Part shown: piece by piece, positions 25,067 to 37,335 of the stretch
How the letters are laid out: each line of letters starts with the position of its first letter
Position numbering within the stretch: the stretch's first letter is position 1
Program-made: the position numbers and the translations under genes
Notes under the pieces: model-generated
What the model was told of the DNA's origin: nothing
Databases searched by the model: none
Seen by the model: the letters and a program-made list of their open reading frames with translations, nothing else
DNA from: Amaranthus tricolor
Taxonomy: Eukaryota; Streptophyta; Magnoliopsida; Caryophyllales; Amaranthaceae
NCBI RefSeq assembly: GCF_026212465.1
Contig: NC_080058.1
Coordinates: 13,704,765 to 13,768,764 of the forward strand
DNA length: 64,000 nt
Direction of reading: 5' to 3'

Positions 25067-28000
25067 TTAATTCAAATGTATTCCTTCCGTGTGATCTACA
25101 CGCATATAACCAACATCTACATCATCTTGATCCACTGATTTTGGATTGATAAAGGGAGGGGAGTCTTCAAAAGCTTCATATTCTTCCTCATCCTCAACAT
25201 CACCTATACCAAGGATGCTTTTTTTTTTCCGGTACAACAATAGACCATTTTTTATCAGACGGGTCGACAATGTAGAATACTTGCTTGGCTTGTGTGGCTA
25301 GTATGAATGGCTCCTCACTATCACGCAAACGAGCTAAGTCTACAAGAGTGAATCCACAAGGGTCGTCATTTTTTATGCATCGTCGATTATTATCTACCCA
25401 CTTACATTTGAAAAGACCAATATTGAAAGTAGAGTAGTCAAGCTCTCATATTTCATGTACCGCCCGTAGTATACCAATTTAGCATCAACCGACGCTTGAT
25501 CCTTCACACTCGCGTAAAATGTAGATGACGCCAAAATAGAAACTCCACTATTCTGTAGATACGATGACTTCTTGTCTTGACCCTCAGTCCAAAATGTGAA
25601 GTCATTGACATCGTAACCCTCATATTTGTTGACATCATCACGAGGACCAAAAGCTAACCACTTAACAATTTCGGATACACCCTTGAGTTCTTCGCATATT
25701 ACTTGATTATGAAACCAATTAATAAATGTCTTATTATGCAACTGCATCAATGCCCTATCCCCTTTAGAAGGATGTTTTGCGCGCAATATATCAAAATGCT
25801 CACTCAAAAAAGGATGAACTTCCGGAATATGATGCAACACATACAAGTGTGCTTGTAGAAGGCTTTCTCGAGGAGGTGTGATCGGTTTGAAGCCAATTGT
25901 TCCTTTTCCTTCAAGCCTTCCTTCATGTCTAGAGGTGGGAAGTCCAATAGGTTTTACCATGGCCAAATACTTGGCTATAAAGTTACTAATCTCATCGCTC
26001 ACAGTGCCTTGAATCATACTCCCCTCGAGTTGTGCTGGATTCCTCACCTTGTTTTGTAAAACACCCATGTGTCTTTCAAAAGGATAACACCACCTTAAAA
26101 AAACTGATCCCAAAAGCTTGATCTCACGAACAAGATGGACAATAAGATGAACCATTATGTCAAAGAAAGAAGGTGGAAAATACATCTCAAACTTGCATAA
26201 AGTTACAATCACGTCGAGTTGAAGTGCATCAAGTTTTAAGGGATCAAGAACTTTACTACAAATTGTGTTGAAGAACGAACATAGATCGGTAATAGCATAT
26301 GTCACATGTTTTGGCAGTATTCCACGGATTACAATTGGTAAGAACACTTGCATCATTACATGGCAATCGTGAGATTTCATGCTTCCCAACTTCAGCTCAC
26401 CATTTAGGCTCACAAAAATCTCTTCATGTTGGATGAGTACCCAGACGAAACCTTAATGCCATACAAACACTCACAAAATGTCCACTTCTCTGCTTTGGAC
26501 AATGTGTAGCAAGCTGGAGACAAATAAACTTTGTCATTACTCATCTTCTTCTTACTGCCACCAACTTCATCAGCTCTATTTCTTTTCTTACTCACCTTAA
26601 CATGTGCCCACAACTCCGGATGAAGACCCTTACATTCAAACCAATCTCGCACGGCCCTAACATCCTTTGTCTTACCCAGAATGTTCGTGAGAGTCCCGAG
26701 TATGGCATCGCATACATTTTTCTCTATATGCATAACGTCAAGACAATGCCTAACCTGTAGATCTCTCCAATATGGAAGCTTCCAAAAGATTGATTCTTTT
26801 TTCCATAATCGGTCTTCACCTCCTTGCACTTGCCCCGTTTTACCAAATAGAGTCTCAACTCCCTTAACCTGTTCATAAACCTCATAACCGGTCAACGGTC
26901 GACGAGCTACACGGTCCTCAACCTCCCCGTTGAACAACTTCTTCTTCTTACGATATTGGTGGTCTCGTGGGAGGAACTTTCGATGGTGCATGAATACGTG
27001 TTTGCACTTAGGAATCCACGTGGATTCCATGTCATCGATACATATTGGGCATGCTTTTTTCCCTTTGTTCTTATACTCCGATAAGTTTCCATATGCCGGA
27101 AAATCATTAACGGTGCATAAAAGCATTGCACGCAAGGTGAACTCCTCATTTGCATACGCATCAAACACTAAAACGCCTTCATCCCACATCTTTCTCAAAT
27201 CCTTAACGAGAGGTGCAAGATACACATCTATGTCATTGCCAGGTTGTTTAGGACCCGAGATAAGAAGCGAAAGCATTATGTACTTACGCTTCTTACACAA
27301 CCAAGGTGGCAAATTATAGATCACTAAAAGTACCGGCCAAGTACTATGTTGAGAATTAAGATTGCCGAATGGGTTCATTCCATCCGTACACAGTCCGAGC
27401 CTTAAATTACGAACCTCATCCCCAAAAGTCTTATGCAACCTATCAATACTCTTTCACTCTGGAGAATCAGATGGATGTGTGAGCAAGTGACCTTTCTTTA
27501 CCCTATCTGCATGCCACCTCAAATTTAAGGCATCTTTCTTTATAGAAAACAAGCGCTTGAATCTAGGTATTATTGGAAGATACCACAATACCTTAGCCGA
27601 GGGCCCTTTAGCATCCCGAGCCCCTTTACGCTTGTAGCGCGATAACCCACACCTAGGACACTCTTCTATGTTCTCGTTTTCATTCCGATACAACACACAA
27701 TCATTCGGACACACATGAATCTTCTGGTACTCTAAGCCGAAAGGACACATGAGCTTTTTGGCATAATATGTCGACTTTGGAAGTTCATTTCCCTCAGGAA
27801 GCATCTCACCTAACGCTTCTAATAACATTGTGAAACTAGCGTCACTCCAATTGAACTTTGACTTAATGTTGAAAATTGTCAACACTGCTGTTAGTTTGGT
27901 GAACTTTGTACATCCAGGGTACAAAGGCTTTTGAGAAGCCTCTGTCAACAAGTCAAAAACACGAGGACGTTTTCCTAACTCATCCTCGACTCCCTCCATC

Positions 28001-28380
28001 ATCTCATCAACACGATCCACATCCTCATCGACATTCTCTTCATCTGTCTCATACCCATCAACATGATCTACTACATCCTCATTGACATCGGCCACATTAT
28101 TGACATCCTCAGCAACACTTTTCTCTTTGTAAACTCCCTCCTCACCATGCCAAACCCAAACATGATATTGAGGCCTAAACCCACGTCGAAGTATGTGCTC
28201 CCTAAGGATATCAACACTATCTACCTTTGATGCATTGCCACAACTGACACATGGGCAATAAAAACCAACTCCCCCCGTCCTAACTTGATGTTCAACCGCA
28301 ATACTACAAAATTCTAATACGCCATCAATAAATTCCGACGATTCAATGCTTCCATACATCCAAGAACGATCTTTTGTCAT
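25067..28380 (-). pseudogene. CACTA TNP2-type transposase, with one nonsense mutation and frameshifts
   Basis: The start is set at 28380 because the conserved transposase-associated domain (DRSWMYGS) begins three residues later. Order: transposase-associated domain with its Cys/His cluster, then an acidic linker. TNP2 core follows, with KFNWSDASFTMLLE, CGLSRYKR and the metal-binding Asp in LCTDGMNPFG. A second core phrase is CLDVMHIEKNVCDAILGTL. Next are DUF4218 (SHDCHVMMQVFLPI) and DUF4216 (about 25270-25440). Breaks: an in-frame TGA at 27454-27456 where the family usually has Trp; a two-base T-run change near 26413; a frameshift near 25430; and another in an A-run near 25225. All remaining sequence aligns well to the family, so decay is recent. 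Confidence 0.9.
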
Positions 28381-28409
28381 CCTAATTAGTGTGATTAATT
28401 GATTCAAAA

Positions 28410-29500
28410 AAAATTAATACACAACTTTTAAACATATATACTTAACGAACTCTAACTAACCACAAAATTAAGTAATAATCATTCATTTAACACTAATTAA
28501 CCCAAATAATAACACAATGTTTTTTAAACTGTCCAAATGATGTTTATTGTAGTAACCATAATTAATATTTATATATATTAACAACATATAAAAACAATAA
28601 AAATAAAATCACATTCATAAACTTAGACAACTAATTAACATTCATATCAACAACTCATTCATTTAACCATTAACAACCCTAATTAAACCTAATTTACAAA
28701 CTAGAAAAAAAATTACGATAAATTTAAAACTTAAAAACCACACACATTCATAAATAAAATGAAGAAATTACTTAAAAATATAACAAAATATGATATATAT
28801 GATAAATTTAAAACTTAAAAACAACAACAACATACACATTCATAAAGTATGACAAATTTAAACCTAATTTACAAACCACACACAAACCACATTCACAAAT
28901 AATTACTAAATATGCAAATAATTAATTAACAAACCACATTTTTAACTAAATTACTAAATTTGTGAGTTTTGAAGATGAATTTTTGTCTTTTATTTTTGTG
29001 ATATTAATTGATTTTTATGGGTTAATAACGGTAAAAAAACTAGAACAAAGAGGTGATTTTTTAGGCATCATGTATGTTATTATTATCATTATGCCCCGTA
29101 CATCCCATTCACATTAAGTATGATTGAAGAATGATGATGATGATGAACAAGAACACAGTAGAAGAGTAGTAGGGGTTTATGAAAATTCAAAGTTTGATGA
29201 TGAACAAGAACAGCAGTAAGGATTTACCTTCAGAAACCGTTTGTGAAGATGAACAGCCACAAGAATGATGAACAGCAGCAAATGACCGTTTGTGAAAATG
29301 AAGATGAACACAAGAAACGAACACAAATCTTGATGCTTAATCTTATACGTTTGTGAAGACGAAGAAGAGGAACGAAGCAAATGAAGATGAAGATGAAGCG
29401 TTTTTTCAATGAGGAACAAAGCAAAGCACTGTATAATACGTATTTGAGAAGGGATTTGTGAATAAAAAAGAAACTGGCGGGTTTTAAAAAAATTTTGTCC
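28410..29500. other. CACTA upstream noncoding region
   Basis: AT-rich leader between the TNP2 start and the right subterminal repeats, probably with the element's promoter or untranslated first exon. Short open frames at 29177-29539 are low-complexity and not convincing. Confidence 0.5.
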
Positions 29501-29504
29501 AACG

Positions 29505-29825
29505 GTCATTTGCTGCGGTTCAAAACAAAACTGGAGCAATTAGAAATTTTTTGAAGGGTTATTTGCTGCGATTCAAGCAAAACCGGAGCAATTAGCATTT
29601 TCATGAAGAGTTATTTGCTGTGGTTTAATCAAAACCGAGCAATTAATATACTTTTTAAGAGTTATTTGCTGCGGTTGTGGAAAAACCAGAGCAATTAATG
29701 TAGTGTGAAGGGTTATTTGCTGCGGTCAACTGGAAAACCGCAGCAATTAGAATTTTTTTTTTTCTGATCCATTTTCCTATTTTTTGCTGCCAATACACTA
29801 AAATCGCAGCAAATACATTTTTTTC
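29505..29825. repeat. CACTA subterminal repeats, right end
   Basis: Repeated TTATTTGCTGCGGTT and inverted AAAACCGCAGCAATTAG motifs, matching the left subterminal region. Spacing is about 55-65 bp. Confidence 0.85.
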
Positions 29826-29899
29826 CACTAGTGTTACTTCTCAATTGCCAACTTATTACTTCCCAAACAATAATATACAAATATCCTTTGCACACCAAT

Positions 29900-30439
29900 A
29901 TGATCACACATGAATCTAAGGTGCAACGCATACTGGGCATTGCTATTGAAGGCTCTTTGCCGGCCGAGCCTTCTGAGGCAGAGCGGCAGGTCGGTATCAC
30001 CAATCTTTTCGGGGAGCCTATGTCTGAGCTACGGCGTAGGAGTGCGTTCACTAGCGGCTGCGTGAACGTTGCTGAACTGATGCAGCTATGTCATAGGTCC
30101 ATGGCCATTGATACCCAGTCGACAGCCTCCTACATGGCTATCGTCGGCTCTACCTTGCTGGCTGATAAGACCAGGACCGGCATGCGACTTCACGCGATAT
30201 TTTCCGTGAACGCCGATCAGGATGAGATCGCCTGGGGTGCGGTGACGTTGGCCTACTTGTATCGGCAGCTCGGAATGGCATCTAGGGCTGGCTGCAAGAC
30301 CATTGCGGGTTGTCTGACATTGCTGCATACATGGATATATGAGTACTTTCCCACTTTCCGCCCTCATACTCGCCGAGCAGACGAACCAAACAAGATTAGG
30401 CCGGAGATGTGGTCGACGAAATTAAGACATATTCAATAG
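29900..30439 (+). pseudogene. Plant mobile domain (PMD) protein fragment
   Basis: The frame is open from before the CACTA junction to 30439; the first internal Met is near 29900. The translation contains the PMD-type stretches SEAERQVGITNLFGEP, AIDTQSTASYMAIVGS, DQDEIAWGAVTLAYLYRQLG and TIAGCLTLLHTWIYEYFP. PMD proteins include MAIN/MAIL and many transposon-borne relatives. It lacks the usual N-terminus, is about 180 residues, and its GC content is well above the surroundings. It ends 32 bp from the stop of the oppositely oriented MULE transposase. The CACTA insertion lies about 65 bp upstream of the Met. It is best read as a transposon-associated fragment, not a host MAIN gene. Confidence 0.75.
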
Positions 30440-30471
30440 ATAGAACGACATTAATTAATCAACAAAACCTT

Positions 30472-31330
30472 TTAACCTGGGAAGACGTCACGAATAGCTG
30501 CAGATAAACCTTCGTCTCGATCGATTACAATGACGCTAGGAGTCTGAGCAGTGCCGAAAATATCTCTCAATCCCTGCAACACCCAAGAATACGACACAGC
30601 TGCCTCATCTCGCATCAAACTAAACGCAACCAAGAAGTTGTGATTGGTTGGCGTCATTTCGATCACTTCACATAGTGGCCACTTTTGCTTGTTCGTTTTG
30701 TACGTTGTATCTATCAGCACAACATACGGCTACGTACGTATCATTTGGATAGAGGTATGATTTGCAACTAATAGTCTCCTAAATTCCCTTTGCTATCCAA
30801 GTCTGTCCAAACCACGTAATTAAGTTCTGTGGCCATATAAAGACAGTGTTGAAGGGGAGTCCTACCCTCCATCTCTTCTCTCCTTATTGATTGCTTAATA
30901 TTATATATTTGATTCATGCTAGTAAAAATACCAGGAAAATTTTCTCTAATAGAAGTCATAATAAAGGCCGGTTGCACTAAGCTGTTGTATGTGCTCTCGA
31001 ATATCTACATTAATTTTATTCGCCCTTACATGACCATCTCTGTACACTAAGAACGGGTGGTTATGTTTTCCTTTTTCACCAGGACACACCCTTACCGTCC
31101 AAGGTCTTTCTCTTGGTTTACGATTACTTGCTACAATCAAAAATTTACACCCGCAACTTCTACTTTTAAAACCAGGTCAGGCAGTATTATCTAAATTATG
31201 TACATCACCCCTAATGTTACCATAGCGGTGACATCTTAAATACACACTAACTCTAGAACGTCCTTTTTTTTATAAGAAGCACGTGTAAATTGAAAATCAA
31301 TTGTTATTGCTATCGCATCTGGATAAGTGG
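30472..31330 (-). pseudogene. FAR1-type MULE transposase fragment
   Basis: Minus-strand sense begins with a WRKY-GCM1/FAR1-type Cys/His region (SCGCKFLIVASN ... GEKGKHNHP at about 31040-31170). It continues through a linker (SIRRE, YNIKQSIR) to the MULE core. The core has LIDTTYKTNKQKWPLCEV, with the first catalytic Asp, and VIVIDRDEGLSAAI, with the second. It stops at 30472 before the third catalytic region. Stops separate the blocks. Same lineage as the relic at 3352-4560. Confidence 0.75.
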
Positions 31331-31611
31331 CAGGGTAATTCATTGCTTTGAATAAGTGACAGTCTGACAGAGTAACTCATTCCTTTGGATAGAAGTTTTA
31401 AATGATTTGTAATAAATCATTTTTTTTATAGGATAGAAATTTCTTTTTTGTATAGGTGACAATGTAATTCATTTATTTATTCCAATAAAAAATTTAGATT
31501 CATATTGCACACATATAAAATGGTTACACAAGTATCCTGCACAATGAGATTGTAGTATCAAATCAACTTCATCCAACTGACAAGCTGCTTCGGATGATCT
31601 TGCACTGCTCT

Positions 31612-34600
31612 TAGCTACGAAGAGATGCCCGTGGTACAGCAGGCAAGCCTAGTTCATCCTCTGCCTGCAAAAGAAAAAAAAATCACAGAAAAACATACGA
31701 ATTAGAAACATCAAAATTCAGTTTACTTGGTGTAACATAATTCGCTATCTAATTTGCTTTTTGAATTCGCAATTCGTTCAAATTTGACTAAGAATAGCCC
31801 AAAATAGACCATAATTCGCTTTTTTCGATTTACAATTTGCGAGGAGATTAGCGAATCAAACAGTGAGCTAACTCTTTTTCATTTCATCAATTTGACTAAG
31901 TATTAATTCCACTAAAGAAGCAAAACAGAAAATAAATAAATCCCACAGCATTCTCCGGCCTCCAGGAATAACAAAAAGCAGCGATCAACTCGAAAGGAAA
32001 GACGTTGCGGGGCATCATCGAGTTGAGGCAGTGGCAAAATTGTGAGAAAGAAGTCTAGTAAAAGACATGCTCTAAGAGAGCAAAGATTTCAACCACCCCT
32101 CGAAAATGGGAAACATAAACTTTTTAAGGGCATGTTTGGATTGGGCGTAAATATTTAAGGTTGTAAAAAAATTAAAGTAAGAATACAAAGTTGATAAATA
32201 AGAAATTAGTAAAATTTAATTGTTACAGAGGTGGAAGAATGGTTGCAACTTGCAAAGCAATGGAAAATGAAAGAAGCTTTTAACTATGTGGGGTGAATAG
32301 TTACCCTATGGGAGGAGGAAAGTATTACCTCCATAATAGGTTAAATCATCTTTTTTTTCCTTCATTATTTTTATTTCATGCTCATTTTACCTACTACACA
32401 ACTATCTCAACTTTTTCAAATGCGTCTCTATTTGCTTTCATTTCATTCATTTGACTTTATTTCCCTTTAAATATTTACCTTCAATCCAAGCATGCCCTAA
32501 GACATGACAGCTTTGCATTACCCTAAGTGGACTATTGAGTAATTTACCTGAACATTGGTTTTTCCTGTTGGGACTCCGGTAGGCCCAGAAGGAGCTGGCG
32601 GCAAGTTGAGCTCTTCCTCCACATCAGGTTCAGACTGTAGATAAGATGGAACCCCCTGACTCTCAGATTCCATGTCTAATTCCAGAGCATCGAGCTCTGC
32701 ATAGAGCATCAATAAAACATAGCAAAAAATAAGAAAAGCATAGCAACTTATTTGTAGATGGACATCAGTGTAATATTTCTAAAAGCCTACCACCCATCAG
32801 GTCATCCTCATCGATATCATCAGGAACATTGTAACTCCTTCCAAGTGTCTCTTGAATTTCATTACTCATATCCATCAAGTCCATCATCTCATCTTGAAGA
32901 TTCTACATAAAAATTATTTTAAGAAAATCAATAAGAAGCCAGGTAATATTAAGACTTCCAAGTAACTTCAAACGCAAAATCAGAATTACAATCAACATAC
33001 ATCTATTTCTTGAATTTTTACAGTCTTCATCATTCCTTTTAAGTCCTGGTTTGCAGCTTTCAGTGCCGACATCTGAGCAGAAGCAAAAGAAAAAGGCATC
33101 ACAATTCAGATGCAGATGAGAAGAACAAATCTTTAGAGCTTGAACAATACCCAACAAAATTTTGCGTCTTAAAACAAACATGAAATTCATACATCATGCA
33201 GCCACATAATTCAAGGGGATGAAAGCAGATGTTGATTTTATTAGTAATAGTGATCTTCCTACCAATGGTGACGTAGGAAGACTATTCCAAACAAAAAGAT
33301 CCACTTCAACTGACTTAAACCATGCCCTATAATACCGTGAGCATGAAAAGGTTCAATTTGCTAACACACTTTTTAAGTCCATACAATATACGTTGTTTAC
33401 CAAAATCAATAAATCATGATTGTAATCAATAGTTGATGCAAAATCATTCACAAACATAGTCAAATTTCGGAGATATTTGGTAAATAGCTGTTGGCTGTAG
33501 GCATTTAAGTTGACTTGTTTGATTGGCTAGAACTGTGGGTTGTTTTGTTGGCTTTTAACCCTAGTCAGCTGTTTAAGAAAATCTTTAGCAAAATTATGTA
33601 TTGGTTTATTAGTGAAAAGGTGGGCAACAAGCCAAATGTCAATGAAAAATGCCAACCAAGTTAGCTTTTTTATTTTGACAAGTCATTTACCAAACACGTT
33701 TATTTGGCTTTTTGACCAACCAAAAGTCAAAAGCCAACCAAAAATCATTTACCAAACACCCCCATCAAATTTGATGCCACTATGTCCAATCAGCAAAAGC
33801 TTCCCAAAATTTGCAGAAAAAAGATATATATAGCCAACATCTAAGACACATTTTCAATGGTAGATTCCATATTTTGAGTCATTTTACTATAATAAGCGTC
33901 ATACTTAGGTAACTTGCATTAGGGGAGGCAGTACAAATTCAACAAGGAAACATGGACTAACTGAACGCATGAGTAAATGGTAGCATACTAATACAATGTG
34001 TCAAATGAAGACCATAACGAAAAATAATGGCCAAAAACTAATTACTCACAGTTTGTTGAGCATCCTTAATACCCTCAGCAGCAAATGAAACTTGGTCAAG
34101 ATTGAACGTTTGGTTGTAGAGCATATCACGTTGCCCTTCATACCTGCCCACAATTCAAAAACATAATCTAAAAACAGAGTTTAAGAGCCTTATTACACAA
34201 AGTAATAATCTCGAAACAAATCGGGTAAATGAAAAATTGTTCCCGTTCATGTGAACATGCATTAACAAACCCATCAGAAGAAAAATATTATATAGCTGAA
34301 ATGAAAAATATTGACTACAGTAGTTATCAATTATAAAAAAAATTTCTAACTGAATTGTTGAACAAAAAAACAAAAAAAAAAGTCATACTTGACAAATGAA
34401 GCCTTAATCCCTACAAAATGAAGCCGGCTAAAGAAACCAAAAAAAAAAAATCAACATAGGAAATAGCCTTCAAGTGGTCACTATAGAGTGATCAGTGAAT
34501 TAACACCAAAGTTTGTGATTTCTATCAGCTCACTATTTTTTGAGTAGGCTGTAAGCTAATCTCAAAATGAGAAATCATTGCATAACCCTCACAACTTATG

Positions 34601-36098
34601 TCATTGTAAGAGGGTAATACTTTTTGCAATGCAATACATAAACCATAAACACAACATATCCTTTTATATTGGCACCATTCCATTCTGAAACAGTTCTTTT
34701 TTTTCATTAAATAATATAATAAGCAATCTCAATCTCTTCAAATGCGCCTCTGCTGAACAGAACTGCATCATGACCTCCAATTTCACTAAAATCAGAATAT
34801 AGGTTACGTCATTGATAAGGTCCCTGAGCTCAGTGAACAAAAGGCATCAATACAAATTTCCAGACTCCATACATAAGTTGAGATTGTCATTGATGACAAA
34901 AGTCACAATTCGTATTCCTCACAAATTTTATAACAGTTTGCAGGGACCAAACAATTAAGTTTTTAACAAAATTTCTATAACATGACTAGAAACCAAATTG
35001 TGCCTCCAAAAGCAGCATTTAGTAGCTTAAAGACACGATACAAATAAAAGCAGCTACTAAAAAGAAGTAAAGAGACGTTGCAATATTAAAAATAAATGAC
35101 ATGAAGATGAAAGGGCGTACATCCGTTTTTGTTTTAGTACCCTCATTGCTCTAGCCTTTACTGCTTCCTGAGCAGGACCTGGACGAGTCTTTTTGATCTG
35201 TTCTTTGTATCTAGCTAATTCTGCATCAAGCTTTTTAATCTTGTCATCAACAGTATCCCCTCTTTTGTTGATCTAACACCAGGCAAAATAGTAACATCAA
35301 GAAGGCGCATAAGGACTCAAAAACAGTGATTTAAAACAAACCACAAGATCGCATGACCATAGTTATTTACAAGCACCTAAGTCCAACGAGTTATTTACAA
35401 CATAACTCAAGGAAATTGCATATACCACTCATGCATCTGCCCAACATGTAATTGAAAAAACCTAAGAGACATAACTTTCTGCGTTAGCAATATTGGAAAG
35501 TTTCGTTTTTAAAACTACATATCCATAAGTGATTTTTGAATCCTGATAATAAAATAAGGTAAACTCGGATGATGTATTGTTGATCAACAATCAAAGAACT
35601 TGATTTATGAAGATACCCCAGCCTAATAATTGAGGGAAAAAAATATGTCATATAGGGCTCAACCACTCAAAAGCAAGCATTACATATAATAATCCGTCCC
35701 CAACAAACAAGAGCTGAGCCTGTAGGATGTATGTAGTTCAGCTCATTTACCTTTGAATGGGAACCCTAAACTTGACATGGTAACTTCACATGAGCAACAT
35801 CAACAGAAAAAGTTATTTGACAATTACACTTGGCATAATTCTCTTGTCAACCAATATTCATTTTCAAATTAAAACTCATAGAAACAATTCGAATAACAGG
35901 AAAGAAAACAAAAACCCCAAAACCTAATCAAATGGCCAAAATTGGAAACCTCTAATTCAAAACAAAATGATTGAAAACATGAAATGTTGATTAGTGATTG
36001 GTAAATAAAGAAGTAGAAAAAATACAGACCCGATCAGAAGCATCTTGAACAGAAGGAGGAGGATCTTTCTGCTTCTTAACACCGAAGATTCGGTGCAT
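31612..36098 (-). CDS. VPS60: ESCRT-III-like protein VPS60/CHMP5
   Basis: Seven exons with good phase: 36030-36098, 35121-35272, 34050-34143, 33001-33072, 32791-32902, 32548-32696 and 31612-31665, giving 233 residues. The protein starts MHRIFGVKK and continues through ...PPPSVQDASDR, the charged coiled helices (KIKKLDAELARYKEQIKK), YNQTFNLDQVSFAAEG, and the acidic C-terminus with LNLPPAPSG and a final LPAVPRASLRS. Length and ends match plant VPS60. Family role: late-acting ESCRT-III factor at multivesicular bodies, recruiting the SKD1/VPS4 activator LIP5. The start is fixed by the conserved N-terminus, and the donor after exon 1 is GTCTGT. All frames are intact. The last exon boundary could be off by one base. 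Confidence 0.93.
33468..33764. mobile_element. hAT-type MITE in a VPS60 intron
   Basis: A 297-bp element between perfect 8-bp copies of TCAAATTT (33460-33467 and 33765-33772). Its ends, CGGAGATATTTGGTAAAT and ATTTACCAAACACCCCCA, are inverted copies differing only by transitions. It lies in the intron between exons 3 and 4 and has no coding capacity. Confidence 0.92.
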
Positions 36099-36479
36099 AT
36101 TTTGTTTCTGTTTGTATCAGCTATCAGCTAATGCTGTTGCTGTTGAAGATCGCTTTTATCTCGCTAATCCTACGCGTATGAAAATGGATTAAATTCGAAT
36201 TGAAAAATGAAATCAAGACTTGATTTTAGAGGCGAGTATTCAACCGTTGAAATACAAATAGAATTCGCCAAATGGATTGTTAAGGAGAGCAAGTCGAGGA
36301 TCAGATCGCGCATAAAAGGATTAAAATTTCAGCAACACAAACAAACTTCTAACAAACTTCCAAGAAACTCAAGACGCATAGTAGCTTTCATAATAAAGAT
36401 AATAATAAAAGAAATTTTATGCCGAACTTTGGCTTTTCCACGTAGGTAAATAAAAAGAATTTTTTTTAACTTTATGTTA

Positions 36480-36720
36480 TTTTTACTCAATATAATGATA
36501 TTATTTTGAAAAATCAAATGTCGTGATCAATTGATCATATATTTTGAAATTTAATCAAAATAAGTACTTAATTTAATAAAAAGCTTAATATTTTACCTAT
36601 CATATAAAAAAGTTGAAAATTCAAGGTTACCAACATGAATTTAAAAAATATTTGTAGAAAAATAAAAAATTCAGGATAACCACGTGAAATTTTCATAAAA
36701 AAAATTAACTAAAATTCATA
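36480..36720. repeat. Dispersed repeat upstream of VPS60, related to 8138-8520
   Basis: Shares AAAAAAGTTGAAA, an AAGGTTACCA/AAGATTACCA-like phrase and ACCA-TGAAATTTTC with the right half of the foldback repeat upstream of the syntaxin gene. Confidence 0.55.
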
Positions 36721-36956
36721 TAAGATTTTAATTCTTCAGTTTGTCAATTTTGAGAATTAAAATTAATTTAAAAGAAATTTTAATTTTTTTAAACGTTCCA
36801 ACTTTGACTTATTTTTTAATTTCATTTTAACTTCTGAAGGCATTTAGGTAAATCACAACTTACAATTACCGATTTCAACTCATCGGAAACAAAAGACAAA
36901 TAAAATGGATTGAAAATCATTATGTATTGTCTCTTACATCCTGATTTTTAGCATCA

Positions 36957-37335
36957 ATGACTTCTTCAAATGCTGCAACCATTTACTGTCATCATCGATT
37001 TAATGCCAAACTTCGTATGGTTAGAAGAGGTCCAAACATTGAAGACAAGTTTTACTCTTACCCTAATTGGCCTGTAAGTTCTTCAAATTTAATTGTAATC
37101 ACTTTTTTTTAGATTATACCTGATGTTATTTATATAATATTTGAAGGATGATGAATGTTCCTTTCTCAAATGGGAAAAGATTGTATTTTTCCAAATGAAC
37201 ATGAATTGCAAATAGAGACAGAGAAGATGAATGCTGGACTTGGTTGAAGTGAAGAAAAACTAGAGTATAAGATGGATAAAATCCAGATGAAGAGACAAGA
37301 ATACAAGGTTGAAATCAACAATCTTCAAGTGTAGC
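36957..37335 (+). pseudogene. GRF-type zinc-finger gene, truncated
   Basis: Exon 1 (36957-37073) encodes YCHHRFNAKLRM-RRGPN-EDKFYSYPNWP and ends at GTAAGT. Exon 2 (from 37147) starts DDECSFLKWE. This is the GRF zinc finger: the third metal ligand, normally Cys in YxCPxW, is Ser here. A stop at 37213-37215 follows, then a decayed coiled-coil tail to about 37335. A LINE is inserted at 37356. After the LINE, coding-like sequence resumes near 45256. Small GRF proteins of this type are often transposon-linked in plants. Pseudogene by stop, ligand loss and insertion. Confidence 0.65.

Noticed and set aside
29177..29539. Overlapping 120- and 90-codon frames on the minus strand
   Set aside because: Low-complexity translation of GAA/GAT-rich DNA in the CACTA leader.
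32903..33190. 95-codon minus-strand frame
   Set aside because: Off-frame reading across VPS60 exon 4 and introns.
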